From Saccharomonospora cyanea NA-134 (GTDB lineage: Bacteria > Actinomycetota > Actinomycetes > Mycobacteriales > Pseudonocardiaceae), in assembly GCF_000244975.1 (NCBI RefSeq), contig NZ_CM001440.1, positions 3,828,325-3,892,324 of the forward strand: a stretch of DNA of 64,000 nt, written 5' to 3'. The position numbers were made by a program, and so were the translations under genes. Shown here in pieces: positions 19,144-28,970 of the stretch; position 1 is the stretch's first letter, and every line of letters begins with the position of its first letter. The notes beneath the pieces were generated by a model, which was given only the letters and a program-made list of their open reading frames with translations, ran no database searches and was not told where the DNA came from.

Positions 19144-19791
19144 ATGGACGTACTGCTGGACAACCTGGACCTGTACGGGCCGGGTTTTCTCAACACCATC
19201 AAACTGTTCGTCTTGTCGGCGATCGGCTCGTTGGTGCTGGGCACGATCCTGGCGATGTTGCGGGTGAGCCCGGTCCCGATCCTGCGCGCCGCGGGTGCCG
19301 CGTACGTGACGCTGTTCCGTAACACGCCGCTGACGCTGCTGTTCTTCTTCTTCGTCTTCGCCTACCCGCTGCTGGACATCATCGACCTGTCGTACTTCTG
19401 GGCCGCCATCGTGGCGTTGACCGTGTACACGTCGGCGTTCGTGTGCGAGGTCGTGCGTTCGGGCATCAACACCGTGCCCGTCGGCCAGGCGGAGGCCGCC
19501 CGCGCCATCGGCCTCACGTTCGGCCAGACACTGGGTCAGATCATCCTTCCGCAGGCGACGCGCTCCGTGGTGCCGCCGATGGTCAGCACCATGATCGCGT
19601 TGCTGAAGAACACCACGATCGCGGCCGGGTTCTCGGTCGTGGAGGCGGGAGCGATCCAGAACTACCTGTCCGAACGCGGGTACAGCGTGCTGATCGGCCT
19701 GCTGTGGGTGGCGCTGGGCTTCGTCATCCTGATCACTCCGCTGACCCTGCTGCAACGTAGCCTCGAGAAGCGCTGGAGCGTGGCCCGATGA
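19144..19791 (+). CDS. gluC: glutamate ABC transporter permease GluC
   Basis: The 215-residue His/Glu/Gln/Arg-type permease begins DVLLDNLDLYGPGFLNTIKL and has about five membrane helices. The EAA loop contacting the ATPase reads EAARAIGLTFGQTLGQIILPQ. It pairs with GluD. Its stop overlaps the gluD start (ATGA). Confidence 0.92.
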   Translation: MDVLLDNLDLYGPGFLNTIKLFVLSAIGSLVLGTILAMLRVSPVPILRAAGAAYVTLFRNTPLTLLFFFFVFAYPLLDIIDLSYFWAAIVALTVYTSAFVCEVVRSGINTVPVGQAEAARAIGLTFGQTLGQIILPQATRSVVPPMVSTMIALLKNTTIAAGFSVVEAGAIQNYLSERGYSVLIGLLWVALGFVILITPLTLLQRSLEKRWSVAR

Positions 19792-20648
19792 GCGCTGTCC
19801 TGTTCGACGTCCCGGGGCCGAAGGCGCGAGTGCGGCACCGCGGCTACGCGGTCGCCGGCGTGCTCGCCGTCGCGGCGATCATCGGATACATCGTCTACAA
19901 GTTCGCGGAAGCCGGTCAGTTCGACGCCGAGATCTGGGAGTGGATCCTCTACGAGCAGATCCAGCTCGAGATCGTCGACGCGCTGCTCAACACGCTGCGC
20001 GCGTTCGCGGCCGCGGCGGTACTGGCGCTCGCGTTCGGCGCGGTCTTCGCCGCGGCCAGGCTGTCCGACCACGCGTTCCTGCGCGTTCCGGCGACGCTGA
20101 TCGTGGAGTTCTTCCGCGCCGTGCCGCTCGTGGTGATGATCTTCTTCTTCCACTACGGGCTCGCGCTGGGCGCACCGTTCTACTCGGTGGTGCTCGGCCT
20201 GACGCTGTACAACGGCTCGGTGCTCGCCGAGGTGTTCCGCGCGGGAATCCTGTCGCTGCCCAAGGGGCAGAGCGAGGCGGCGTACGCGATCGGCATGCGC
20301 AAGACCCAGGTGATGCGCCTGGTGCTGTTGCCGCAGGCCCTGCGCGCGATGCTGCCCGCCATCATCAGCCAGCTCGTGGTGTTGCTCAAGGACACCGCAC
20401 TCGGCTTCCTCATCACCTACGAGGAGCTGCTGCGCTACGCCCGCTACCTCGGCGGCATCATCGAGTTCGACCGGCCGCTCATCCCGATCACGATCGTGGT
20501 CGGTGCCATGTACATCCTGATGTGCCTGGCGTTGACCGGTGTGGCGAAGTGGCTGGAAGCCCGCAACCGGCGCAGCAAGAAGACGCTGGCGGTGGACGTC
20601 ACGGCCGAGACCGAGGAAGGCGTGCTCACCGACGGCAAGCCCGCCTGA
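19788..20648 (+). CDS. gluD: glutamate ABC transporter permease GluD
   Basis: The 286-residue second permease has an extra N-terminal helix, five core helices, and the EAA-like loop SEAAYAIGMRKTQVMRLVLLPQ. The charged C-terminal tail is usual for GluD. Overlap with gluC implies coupled translation. The operon ends in a strong hairpin at 20671-20717. Confidence 0.92.
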   Translation: MSAVLFDVPGPKARVRHRGYAVAGVLAVAAIIGYIVYKFAEAGQFDAEIWEWILYEQIQLEIVDALLNTLRAFAAAAVLALAFGAVFAAARLSDHAFLRVPATLIVEFFRAVPLVVMIFFFHYGLALGAPFYSVVLGLTLYNGSVLAEVFRAGILSLPKGQSEAAYAIGMRKTQVMRLVLLPQALRAMLPAIISQLVVLLKDTALGFLITYEELLRYARYLGGIIEFDRPLIPITIVVGAMYILMCLALTGVAKWLEARNRRSKKTLAVDVTAETEEGVLTDGKPA

Positions 20649-20670
20649 CCGGCACGCCGACTCGTGGGAC

Positions 20671-20717
20671 CGGCGAGGGCCGCCGTCACCTGGGAACGGT
20701 GACGACGGCCCTCGCCG
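20671..20717. terminator. bidirectional terminator between gluD and the sdh operon
   Basis: A 20-base stem (arm begins CGGCGAGGGCCG) with one mismatch and a seven-base loop lies between convergent operons, ending five bases before the sdhB stop codon. Confidence 0.8.
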
Positions 20718-20721
20718 TGTG

Positions 20722-21477
20722 TCAGCCCCTGCTACGGCGGAACAGCTTGTTGCCCAACCACACCACGGGGTCGTAGCGCCGGTCTGCCACGCGCTCCTTC
20801 ATGGGGATCAGCGCGTTGTCGGTGATGTGGATGTTCTCCGGGCACACTTCCGTGCAGCACTTGGTGATGTTGCAGTAGCCGAGCCCGTGTTCGGCCTGGG
20901 CGGCGTCCCTGCGGTCGGCCACGTCGAGCGGATGCATCTCCAGCTCCGCGATACGCATGAGGAAGCGTGGCCCGGCGAAGGCGGGCTTGTTCTCCTCGTG
21001 GTCGCGGATCACGTGGCAGACGTTCTGGCACAGGAAGCACTCGATGCACTTGCGGAACTCCTGCGAACGCTCCACGTCGACCTGTTGCATGCGGTACTCG
21101 CCCGGTTCCAGCTCCGGTGGCGGGGCGAAAGCCGGGATCTCCCGTGCCTTGGTGTAGTTGTAGGACACGTCCGTCACGAGGTCCCGCACCACCGGGAACG
21201 TCCGCATCGGGGTCACGGTGATGACATCCTCGGGGCGGAACACCGACAGGCGCGTCATGCACAGCAGCCTCGGTCTGCCGTTGACCTCGGCCGAGCAGGA
21301 CCCGCACTTGCCCGCCTTGCAGTTCCACCGCACGGCCAGGTCGGGGGCCTGCGTGGCCTGCAGCCGGTGGATCAGGTCGAGCACCACCTCGCCCTCGTTG
21401 GCTTCGACGGTGTAGTCACGCAACTCCCCGGCTCCGTCGTCACCGCGCCAGACCCGCAACTTCGCCTCGTAACCCAT
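20722..21477 (-). CDS. sdhB: succinate dehydrogenase/fumarate reductase iron-sulfur subunit
   Basis: The 251-residue protein carries electrons from the flavin subunit to the membrane anchor. The plant-type 2Fe-2S domain shows CKAGKCGSCSAEVNG and a later Cys. The C-terminal ferredoxin-like part has CIECFLCQNVC and CNITKCCTEVCP for the other two clusters. The sequence type is that of mycobacterial Sdh1 (Rv0247c). It is the last gene of a four-gene operon, starting one base after the sdhA stop codon. Confidence 0.93.
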   Translation of the reverse strand: MGYEAKLRVWRGDDGAGELRDYTVEANEGEVVLDLIHRLQATQAPDLAVRWNCKAGKCGSCSAEVNGRPRLLCMTRLSVFRPEDVITVTPMRTFPVVRDLVTDVSYNYTKAREIPAFAPPPELEPGEYRMQQVDVERSQEFRKCIECFLCQNVCHVIRDHEENKPAFAGPRFLMRIAELEMHPLDVADRRDAAQAEHGLGYCNITKCCTEVCPENIHITDNALIPMKERVADRRYDPVVWLGNKLFRRSRG

Positions 21478-21478
21478 G

Positions 21479-23395
21479 TCAGGCCGTCCTTTCCGGATGG
21501 TCGGCCAGTTCCTCGTCGGTGTAGTACTTCTCCAGCTCCGCCAGCTCGAACAGACCGAGCAGGTCGGCCCGCATCGGTTCCTGTTCCTTGCTGGTGACCT
21601 CGACGTGCGGGATCGGAGCCTCCTCGCCGGTGACCGAGCACACGAGCAGCGTGTTGCGCCACCGCGCGTCCATCTGCGGATAGTCGTCGCGGGTGTGGCC
21701 GCCCCTGCTCTCGGTGCGCCGCAGTGCCGCGCGCGCCACGCACTCGCTGACGAGCAGCATGTTCCGCAGGTCCAGGGCCAGGTGCCAGCCGGGGTTGTAC
21801 TGGCGATGCCCTTCCACCGTGACGCCCCGCAGTCTGCCCCGGATCTCGTCGAGCTTCTCCAGGGCCTTCTCCATCTCGTCGGCCGTGCGGATGATGCCCA
21901 CGAGATCGTTCATGCACTGTTGCAGCTCGGACTGCAGCGTGTAGGGGTTCTCCGGTTCCTGCCCGTCACGAGGCGGGTCGAACGGGGCCAGCGCGGTCCG
22001 CGCGGCCACCGCGACGTCCACTTCGGACGCCTGAGGGCGTTCGGTGAGTGACTCGACGTAGTCGGCCGCACCGAGCCCCGCCCGGCGGCCGAACACCAGG
22101 AGGTCAGACAGCGAGTTGCCGCCGAGCCGGTTGGAGCCGTGCATCCCGCCGGAGCACTCGCCCGCCGCGAACAACCCGGGCACGCTCGACGACGCCGTGT
22201 CCGGGTCGACCTCGATGCCGCCCATCACGTAGTGGCAGGTGGGACCGACCTCCATCGGCTCCGCCGTGATGTCCACGTCCGCGAGTTCGGTGAACTGGTG
22301 GTACATCGACGGCAGCCGCCGCTTGATCTCCTCGGCCGGCATGCGACTGGCGATGTCGAGGAAGACACCGCCGTGAGGGGAACCCCGCCCCTCCTTCACC
22401 TCGGTGTTGATCGCCCGGGCCACCTCGTCCCGCGGCAGCAGGTCAGGCGTCCGCCGGTTGTTGTCGGGGTCGGTGTACCAGCGGTCGGCCTCCTCCTCGG
22501 TCTCCGCGTACTGGCCCTTGAAGACGTCCGGGACGTAGTTGAACATGAACCGCTCGCCCTCGGAGTTGCGCAGCACACCGCCGTCGCCGCGCACCCCTTC
22601 CGTGACGAGGATGCCCTTCACGCTGGGCGGCCAGACCATCCCGGTGGGATGGAACTGGACGAACTCCATGTTGATCAGTGTCGCCCCGGCCCGCAGCGCC
22701 AGTGCGTGCCCGTCGCCGGTGTACTCCCAGGAGTTCGACGTGACCTTGAACGACTTGCCGATACCTCCGGTGGCGAGCACGACGGCCGGTGTTTCGAACA
22801 GCACGAAACGGCCCGACTCGCGCCAGTAGCCGAACGCACCGGCGATGGCACCGTCGGAGGTGAGCAGCTCCGTCACGGTGCACTCGCCGAACACCTTGAG
22901 CCTGGCCTCGTAGTCACCGTAGGTGGCGTGGTCCTGCTGCTGCAGCGACACGATCTTCTGCTGCATCGTGCGGATCAGTTCCAGCCCGGTCCGGTCACCG
23001 ACGTGCGCCAGCCGGGGATAGGTGTGGCCGCCGAAGTTGCGTTGACTGATCCGCCCGTCTCCGGTGCGGTCGAACAGCGCGCCGTACGTCTCCAGCTCCC
23101 ACACGCGGTCGGGAGCCTCCTTCGCGTGCAGCTCCGCCATGCGCCAGTTGTTGAGGAACTTCCCGCCGCGCATGGTGTCGCGGAAGTGCACCTGCCAGCC
23201 GTCGTTGGGGTTGGCGTTGCCCATCGACGCCGCGCACCCGCCCTCGGCCATGACGGTGTGCGCCTTGCCGAACAGCGACTTGCACACCACCGCGACGGAG
23301 AGTCCCCGCTGCCGCGCCTCGATCGCGGCCCGCAGGCCCGCACCACCGGCACCGATCACCACAACGTCGTAGCTGTGCCGTTCGACCTCGGTCAT
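21479..23395 (-). CDS. sdhA: succinate dehydrogenase/fumarate reductase flavoprotein subunit
   Basis: The 638-residue flavoprotein oxidises succinate at a covalently bound FAD. An N-terminal dinucleotide site (VVVIGAGGAGLRAA) is followed by HTVMAEGGCAAS, the region of the FAD-linking His. A substrate-loop HPTGM motif and the RLGGNSLSDLLVFGRRAG segment come later. It resembles Rv0248c of the mycobacterial Sdh1 complex. The ribosome binding site is weak. Confidence 0.93.
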   Translation of the reverse strand: MTEVERHSYDVVVIGAGGAGLRAAIEARQRGLSVAVVCKSLFGKAHTVMAEGGCAASMGNANPNDGWQVHFRDTMRGGKFLNNWRMAELHAKEAPDRVWELETYGALFDRTGDGRISQRNFGGHTYPRLAHVGDRTGLELIRTMQQKIVSLQQQDHATYGDYEARLKVFGECTVTELLTSDGAIAGAFGYWRESGRFVLFETPAVVLATGGIGKSFKVTSNSWEYTGDGHALALRAGATLINMEFVQFHPTGMVWPPSVKGILVTEGVRGDGGVLRNSEGERFMFNYVPDVFKGQYAETEEEADRWYTDPDNNRRTPDLLPRDEVARAINTEVKEGRGSPHGGVFLDIASRMPAEEIKRRLPSMYHQFTELADVDITAEPMEVGPTCHYVMGGIEVDPDTASSSVPGLFAAGECSGGMHGSNRLGGNSLSDLLVFGRRAGLGAADYVESLTERPQASEVDVAVAARTALAPFDPPRDGQEPENPYTLQSELQQCMNDLVGIIRTADEMEKALEKLDEIRGRLRGVTVEGHRQYNPGWHLALDLRNMLLVSECVARAALRRTESRGGHTRDDYPQMDARWRNTLLVCSVTGEEAPIPHVEVTSKEQEPMRADLLGLFELAELEKYYTDEELADHPERTA

Positions 23396-23465
23396 GGAAA
23401 GTTGGCCACCTTCGGTTGTCCGCCGTACCGCGCCGGGGCGCCCGCACGGCTGTCGTCGGAAGTTT

Positions 23466-24326
23466 TCAGTTGAGCAAGCGCAGGTCGGAGATCGTGTCCG
23501 TCGACACCAGCCACACGTAGAGGTCGGTGAGGACGAGCGTGCCCAGGGTGATCCAGGCGAACTGCATGTGCCGGACGTTGAGCCTGCTGACCTGCGTCCA
23601 GATCCAGTAGCGGACCGGGTTCTTCGAGAAGTGCTTCAGCCTGCCGCCCGTCACGTGCCGACAGGAGTGACACGACAGCGTGTAGCACCAGAGGAAGAAC
23701 ACGTTGACCAGCAGGATGATGTTGCCGAGTCCGATCCCGAAGCCCCGCTGGCCGCCGAACGCCACGACGGCGTCGTAAGTGTTGATCACCGTGATGACGA
23801 AGGCGACGTAGAAGAAGTACCGGTGCACGTTCTGGACGACGAGGGGCAGCCGCGTCTCACCCGTGTACCGGGCGTGCGGTTCGGTCACCGCGCAGGCGGG
23901 AGGCGCGAACCACACCGATCGGTAGTAGGCCTTGCGGTAGTAGTAGCAGGTGAGCCGGAACCCCAGCAGGAACGGCAACGACAGAAACGCCAGCGGGATG
24001 AAGCCGGGCAGCTCGCCGATCGGTGTGCCGAAGTGGCTCGACCCCGGCACGCAGGAATCACTCAGACACGGCGAGTAGAACGGCGTCAGGTAGTGGTGTT
24101 CCGCGTCCCAGTATCCCTCGCGCATGAACGAGCGAATGGTCGCGTAGACGACGAACGCGGTCAGACCGAGCGTGGTGAACAGCGGGGGAATCCACCACCG
24201 GTCGGCGCGCAGGGTTCGTCGGGTGAGCGCCGCGCGCGTCCGTACTGGCACGTCACCCGCTCCGTCTCCGGGATTCGTGGCCTCGCTCCTGTTCGAGTGG
24301 TCAGTGCTGGTCACGTTGATAACCAC
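23466..24326 (-). CDS. succinate dehydrogenase membrane anchor (Sdh1 type)
   Basis: The 286-residue protein has about five membrane helices with conserved His residues (CHSCRHVTGGRLKHF, HHYLTPFYSPC) that could bind heme. This fused anchor is characteristic of mycobacterial Sdh1 (Rv0249c) and replaces separate SdhC and SdhD. The GTG at 24326 has GAGGG five bases before it and overlaps the preceding small gene by 26 bases; a GTG at 24314 is an alternative. Confidence 0.85.
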   Translation of the reverse strand: MVINVTSTDHSNRSEATNPGDGAGDVPVRTRAALTRRTLRADRWWIPPLFTTLGLTAFVVYATIRSFMREGYWDAEHHYLTPFYSPCLSDSCVPGSSHFGTPIGELPGFIPLAFLSLPFLLGFRLTCYYYRKAYYRSVWFAPPACAVTEPHARYTGETRLPLVVQNVHRYFFYVAFVITVINTYDAVVAFGGQRGFGIGLGNIILLVNVFFLWCYTLSCHSCRHVTGGRLKHFSKNPVRYWIWTQVSRLNVRHMQFAWITLGTLVLTDLYVWLVSTDTISDLRLLN

Positions 24327-24591
24327 CCACGCCCTCGTCGTCGGCTCCCTTCCACAGCGCCGGGTCGTACGGGGTGTCGGGGATCTTCACGACGTCGGGC
24401 CGGGGACCGGACGCCTGCGCAGGCACGGGCGGCGCCTGCGCGAGTTCCTCGGCGTCGATGTCGAGCCGGTCGATGTCATTGGTGATCCGGCGCACGGCGG
24501 GCGATTCGCCGTACCGGGCTCTTAGCCCGCCCACACACTGCCTGAGCTGGCCGATGGCCCGGCGCAACTCCGTCATCTCGGCACTGGACAT
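24301..24591 (-). CDS. conserved small protein of the Sdh1 operon (Rv0250c-like)
   Basis: The 96-residue soluble protein begins SSAEMTELRRAIGQLRQCVG, forms a helical N-terminal half, and ends with a Pro-rich region containing IPDTPYDPALWKGADDEG. It leads the sdh operon, in the place held by Rv0250c in mycobacteria (97 residues there). GGAGG lies seven bases before the ATG at 24591. The role is unknown. Confidence 0.8.
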   Translation of the reverse strand: MSSAEMTELRRAIGQLRQCVGGLRARYGESPAVRRITNDIDRLDIDAEELAQAPPVPAQASGPRPDVVKIPDTPYDPALWKGADDEGVGGYQRDQH

Positions 24592-24659
24592 GATCACCCT
24601 CCGAATTCGTTGTCCGCGTCCGACACCGGTACGGCCGACTCTGCACCGGGACGCATCAA

Positions 24660-24675
24660 TGTGACAAGTAGCACA
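24660..24675. promoter_or_regulatory. CRP-like box 1 between sdh and edd
   Basis: TGTGACAAGTAGCACA fits the CRP consensus TGTGA-N6-TCACA with one mismatch. It lies 69 bases upstream of the first gene of the sdh operon. Confidence 0.5.
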
Positions 24676-24689
24676 CCACTACCGTTTGA

Positions 24690-24705
24690 CGTGACCAAGA
24701 TCACT
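24690..24705. promoter_or_regulatory. CRP-like box 2 between sdh and edd
   Basis: The core GTGA-CCAAGA-TCAC is a perfect inverted repeat of the CRP type; only the outermost bases differ from consensus. Its centre is 30 bases from that of box 1. The remainder of the 281-base gap shows no gene. Confidence 0.55.
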
Positions 24706-24872
24706 AAAGATCGCTATCTGGATCGATTTTGTTGCGGTGGGCCTGGGCTGTATCGTGCAAGCTGCCACACAGTCGCGACGCCATCGCCGCCGTCTCGTCT
24801 TCCCAGTTGCTCACACTGCGTAAGCAGTTCGTGCGCTCTTCACCCGCCGTGAATCGACCGGAGAACACGCCG

Positions 24873-26750
24873 TTGAGCCTTCATCCCGTCATCGCCGACG
24901 TCACTCACCGCATCGCCGAACGCAGCACCGAAACACGGCGGGCCTACCTCGCCCGCGTCGAGAACGCCGCCGCCGAAGGCCCCGCACGCGCGGCGCTGGG
25001 GTGCAGCAATCTCGCACACGGCTTCGCCGCCTGCTCGGGGCCCGACCTCCTCGCCGTCAGGGAAGCCCGCAAACCCGGTATCGCGATCGTGTCGGCTTAC
25101 AACGACCTGCTGTCCGCACACCAGCCGTTCGACGAGTTCCCGGCGTGGATCAAGGCCGCCGCCAGGGAGGCGGGTGGCGTGGCCCAGTTCGCGGGCGGCG
25201 TGCCCGCGATGTGCGACGGCATCACGCAGGGCCGCGCCGGCATGGAACTGTCCCTGTTCAGCAGGGACGTCATCGCGATGGCCACCGGAATCGCGCTGTC
25301 CCACGAGATGTTCGACGGTGCGCTCCTGCTCGGCGTCTGCGACAAGATCGTGCCGGGGCTGCTCATCGGCGCCCTCGCCTTCGGACACCTGCCCGCGATG
25401 CTCGTCCCCGCGGGCCCCATGCCGTCGGGCCTGCCGAACAAGGAGAAGGCCCGCATCCGGCAGTTGTACGCCGAGGGCAAGGCCACCCGCGAGGACCTCC
25501 TCGACGCCGAGGCCGCCGCGTACCACTCACCCGGCACCTGCACCTTCTACGGCACCGCCAACTCCAACCAGCTCGTGGTCGAGGTGATGGGGCTGCACCT
25601 GCCTGGCACCACCTTCGTCCACCCCGGCACGCCACTGCGCAAGGCGCTCACCGAGCAGGCCGCCCGCCGCATCGTGGAGATCACGCAGGGCGGGGAGTAC
25701 ACCCCGATCGCGCGTGTCATCGACGAACGCAGCATCGTGAACGGGATCGTCGCCCTGCTGGCGACCGGCGGCTCGCAGAACCACACGCTGCACCTGCCCG
25801 CCATCGCCGCCGCGGCGGGTATCAAGCTGACGTGGGACGACTTCGCCGACCTGTCGGCGGCCGTGCCGTCACTCGCGAGCCTGTACCCCAACGGCAGTGC
25901 GGACATCAACCACTTCCACACCGCAGGAGGGGTACAGGTCCTCGTCGGCACCCTCCTCGACGCCGGTCTGCTGCACCCCGACGTCGAGACCGTGGCCGGG
26001 CCGGGCCTCCAGCGGTACCGCCAGGAGCCGATCCTCGACGACGGCAAGCTGCTCTGGCGCGAGGTGCCCACAGCCACGCTCGACGACACCGTGCTCCGCA
26101 CCGCCGACAACCCGTTCGCGCCCGAGGGTGGCTTGCGCATGGTCTCGGGCAACCTCGGACGCGCCGTCATCAAGGTCTCGGCCGTGGCACCGGAGAACCG
26201 CGCCGTGCGGGCCCCCGCGCGCGTCTTCTCCTCGCAGGCCGACTTCACCCGGGCGTTCCGGGCGGGTGAGCTCAACCGCGATGTCGTCGTGGTGATACGC
26301 GACCACGGGCCCCGCGCCAAGGGCATGCCGGAACTGCACGCGTTGATTCCCGCGCTCGGCGTCCTCATGGACCGTGGTCACCGTGTCGCCCTCCTCACCG
26401 ACGGCCGCATGTCCGGCGCCTCGGGGAAGGTCCCGGCCGCCATCCACGTGACCCCGGAATCCGCCGTCGGCGGACCTCTGTCCCTTGTGGAGGACGGCGA
26501 CATCGTGCGGCTCGACGCCGAGGCCGGCGAACTCGACGTGCTCGTGGACGCGACCACGCTGGCGGAACGCCGACCGGCCGAGCCGCCGTCGCCGGACGAA
26601 TGGCGCGGCAACGGGCGCGAGCTCTTCGCCGCCCTGCGCAGTACCGTGGGCCCCGCCGATCTCGGCGGTAGCGTCTTCGGCGATCCCGCCGCGTGGGCGA
26701 CAGCCACGACCACCGACAACCTGGCCGACGTGAAAGAAGGACGCGCATGA
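24873..26750 (+). CDS. edd: phosphogluconate dehydratase
   Basis: The 625-residue enzyme dehydrates 6-phosphogluconate to KDPG, the first committed step of the Entner-Doudoroff pathway. Family marks are [37 protein letters not shown] and [16 protein letters not shown], which bring the cysteines for the iron-sulfur cluster. A TTG at 24873 is taken as start because the protein then begins [13 protein letters not shown] as in relatives and GGAG lies nine bases upstream; a GTG at 24849 is possible. Overlap with eda shows an operon. Confidence 0.92.
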   Translation: MSLHPVIADVTHRIAERSTETRRAYLARVENAAAEGPARAALGCSNLAHGFAACSGPDLLAVREARKPGIAIVSAYNDLLSAHQPFDEFPAWIKAAAREAGGVAQFAGGVPAMCDGITQGRAGMELSLFSRDVIAMATGIALSHEMFDGALLLGVCDKIVPGLLIGALAFGHLPAMLVPAGPMPSGLPNKEKARIRQLYAEGKATREDLLDAEAAAYHSPGTCTFYGTANSNQLVVEVMGLHLPGTTFVHPGTPLRKALTEQAARRIVEITQGGEYTPIARVIDERSIVNGIVALLATGGSQNHTLHLPAIAAAAGIKLTWDDFADLSAAVPSLASLYPNGSADINHFHTAGGVQVLVGTLLDAGLLHPDVETVAGPGLQRYRQEPILDDGKLLWREVPTATLDDTVLRTADNPFAPEGGLRMVSGNLGRAVIKVSAVAPENRAVRAPARVFSSQADFTRAFRAGELNRDVVVVIRDHGPRAKGMPELHALIPALGVLMDRGHRVALLTDGRMSGASGKVPAAIHVTPESAVGGPLSLVEDGDIVRLDAEAGELDVLVDATTLAERRPAEPPSPDEWRGNGRELFAALRSTVGPADLGGSVFGDPAAWATATTTDNLADVKEGRA

Positions 26751-27391
26751 ACGCCGACGACCTCCTCACCCTCTCCCCCGTACTGCCCGTGGTGGTGTTG
26801 CACGAGGTGGAGCAGGCCGTCCCGGTGGCGCGCGCCCTGCACTCGGGCGGTGTGCGGGTGATGGAGGTGACCCTGCGTACCGACGCGGCGTTGGAGGCCA
26901 TCCGCAGGGTCGCCGCCGAGGTTCCCGACGTGGTGGTCGGCGCGGGCACAGTGATCACGCCGGACCAGGCGCGGGCGGCGGCGGACGCGGGCGCGGCGTT
27001 CCTCGTGACTCCCGGAACCACCGACGCCCTGCTCGACGCCACTGTCGACACCGGTCTGCCGGTGCTGCCCGGCGCCTCGACCGTGTCCGAGGCCATGCGG
27101 CTGGCCGAGCGCGGCTTCGACCGGCTGAAGTTCTTCCCCGCCGAAGCCAGCGGTGGTGTGGGCGCGCTGTCGGCCATCGGAGGACCCCTGCCGCACCTGC
27201 GGTTCTGCCCGACCGGAGGCATCACGTCCGACAGTGCTCCGCGCTACCTGGCGCTGCCCAACGTGGCTTGTGTCGGAGGTTCCTGGCTGACGCCGAAGGA
27301 CGCGCTCGCGGCGCAGGACTACGCACGCGTTGAGACACTGGCCAAGGAGGCCACCGCGCTGGGAACGGAGGCCGCGACGGCGACGACATAG
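26747..27391 (+). CDS. eda: KDPG aldolase (2-dehydro-3-deoxyphosphogluconate aldolase)
   Basis: The 214-residue enzyme cleaves KDPG to pyruvate and glyceraldehyde 3-phosphate. Catalytic residues appear in MEVTLRT (Glu) and [14 protein letters not shown] (the Schiff-base Lys), with GAGTV and CPTGGI for phosphate and substrate. The ATG overlaps the edd stop (ATGA) and follows AAGG. The start just upstream at 26693 would add unrelated residues. Confidence 0.94.
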   Translation: MNADDLLTLSPVLPVVVLHEVEQAVPVARALHSGGVRVMEVTLRTDAALEAIRRVAAEVPDVVVGAGTVITPDQARAAADAGAAFLVTPGTTDALLDATVDTGLPVLPGASTVSEAMRLAERGFDRLKFFPAEASGGVGALSAIGGPLPHLRFCPTGGITSDSAPRYLALPNVACVGGSWLTPKDALAAQDYARVETLAKEATALGTEAATATT

Positions 27392-27438
27392 CGGGCACGG
27401 CGGGCCCCACCCGTCGTGGAAGGAGGTCTGCCGGGAGC

Positions 27439-28881
27439 ATGTCGTGGGACTGGTTCACCGCCGACGAGTACTGGATTTCGCGGCTGGTCTTCCAGAAGTT
27501 GCTGGCCACGACGTACCTGGTCGCGTTCCTCTGCGCCCTCAACCAGTTCCGTGCGTTGCTCGGCGAGCGGGGACTGCTGCCTGTGCCGGACTTCCTGGCC
27601 AGGGTGAGCTTCCGCCGCTCGCCGAGCCTGTTCCACGCGCACTACTCCGACCGGTTCTTCGCCGCGGTGGCGGTGACCGGCGTCGTCGTGTCGGCCGCCT
27701 TGCTCGGGGGTGCGGCGGATCTGCTGCCCGTGTGGGCGTGCCTGCTGCTGTGGGCGGTGCCGTGGGTGCTTTATCTGTCGATCGTCAACGTCGGACAGAC
27801 CTGGTACTCGTTCGGCTGGGAGTCGTTGCTGCTGGAGACAGGCTTTCTGGCGATCTTCCTCGGACCCGCGCACACGGGCGTGCCGACGCTGGTGCTGTGG
27901 CTGCTGCTCTGGTTGCTGTTCCGGCTGGAGTTCGGCGCCGGACTGATCAAGATGCGGGGCGACCGCTGCTGGCGGGACCTGACCTGCCTGTACTACCACC
28001 ACGAGACCCAGCCGATGCCCGGCCCGCTGAGCTGGTACTTCCACCACCTGCCGCAGTGGATGCACCGGGTGGAGGCGGCGGCCAACCACGGGGCCCAGCT
28101 CGTGGTCCCGTTCGTGCTCTTCGCGCCCCAGCCCGCGGCGAGTGTCGCGGCGGGCATCGTGATCGTCACTCAGGGCTGGCTGATGGTCAGCGGCAACTTC
28201 TCCTGGCTGAACGCCCTCACCATCACGCTCGCCGTGCCCGCTGTCGACGGCGCGATGCTGGGTGTGCCCCCGCCGGACGAGCTCGCCACGCCACCGGTCT
28301 GGTACGGAGCCGTGGTGATCGCCGTGACGGCCGGTATCGCGGTGCTGAGCTACTGGCCCGTGAAGAACCTGCTCGGACGGGGCCAGGTGATGAACTACAG
28401 CTTCAACCAGTTCCACCTCGTCAACACCTACGGCGCCTTCGGCAGTGTCACCCGCGACCGGTACGAGGTGATCATCGAAGGCACCGACGAGGACACCGTC
28501 GACTCGGCAACGGTGTGGCGCGAGTACGAGTTCAAGGGCAAGCCGGGCGACCCGCACCGGCGTCCTCCGCAGGTCGCGCCGTACCACCTGCGACTGGACT
28601 GGCAGCTGTGGTTCCTGTCGCTGTCGTCTCGGTACGGGGGCCGCTGGCTGCCCGTGCTCGTCACGAAACTGCTCGACGGTGACACGCAGATCCGTCGGCT
28701 GCTACGTCGCGATCCGTTCGACGGCCACGCACCGACGCATCTGCGGGCGCGACTGTTCCACTACCGGTTCACGACACCGACCGAGCGTGCCGAGACCGGG
28801 GCGTGGTGGGTCAGGGAACCCGTCGGCACGGTGGTACGCACCTGCCGGCTCAGCGCCGACGGCACCCCGGTGCCCGTGTGA
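27439..28881 (+). CDS. lipase maturation factor family membrane protein
   Basis: The 480-residue protein matches the lipase maturation factor (LMF1) family. It has about nine membrane helices, a loop with [27 protein letters not shown] and [10 protein letters not shown], and a soluble C-terminal domain with [30 protein letters not shown] and [10 protein letters not shown]. In animals LMF1 helps fold secreted lipases; bacterial roles are not established. It follows eda by 47 bases and could be cotranscribed. A link to secreted esterases elsewhere in the genome is only inference. Confidence 0.88.
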   Translation: MSWDWFTADEYWISRLVFQKLLATTYLVAFLCALNQFRALLGERGLLPVPDFLARVSFRRSPSLFHAHYSDRFFAAVAVTGVVVSAALLGGAADLLPVWACLLLWAVPWVLYLSIVNVGQTWYSFGWESLLLETGFLAIFLGPAHTGVPTLVLWLLLWLLFRLEFGAGLIKMRGDRCWRDLTCLYYHHETQPMPGPLSWYFHHLPQWMHRVEAAANHGAQLVVPFVLFAPQPAASVAAGIVIVTQGWLMVSGNFSWLNALTITLAVPAVDGAMLGVPPPDELATPPVWYGAVVIAVTAGIAVLSYWPVKNLLGRGQVMNYSFNQFHLVNTYGAFGSVTRDRYEVIIEGTDEDTVDSATVWREYEFKGKPGDPHRRPPQVAPYHLRLDWQLWFLSLSSRYGGRWLPVLVTKLLDGDTQIRRLLRRDPFDGHAPTHLRARLFHYRFTTPTERAETGAWWVREPVGTVVRTCRLSADGTPVPV

Positions 28882-28970
28882 CGCCAGCCCGGCGTGCCCG
28901 GGAAGGGTGAGCCGCACACGTCAGGCGTACGGGAACTGAGGACACGCGTACGCAGGCTGCGGACACGGTG

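Noticed and set aside
23394-24485. A 363-codon frame opposite the sdh membrane anchor gene
   Set aside because: It is antisense to a conserved gene, and its Arg/Pro/Gly-rich composition marks it as a shadow.
28924-28958. Inverted repeat with GCGTACG arms between the LMF gene and recX
   Set aside because: The seven-base arms are separated by a long loop with weak pairing. It could be part of a terminator, but support is too thin to list.
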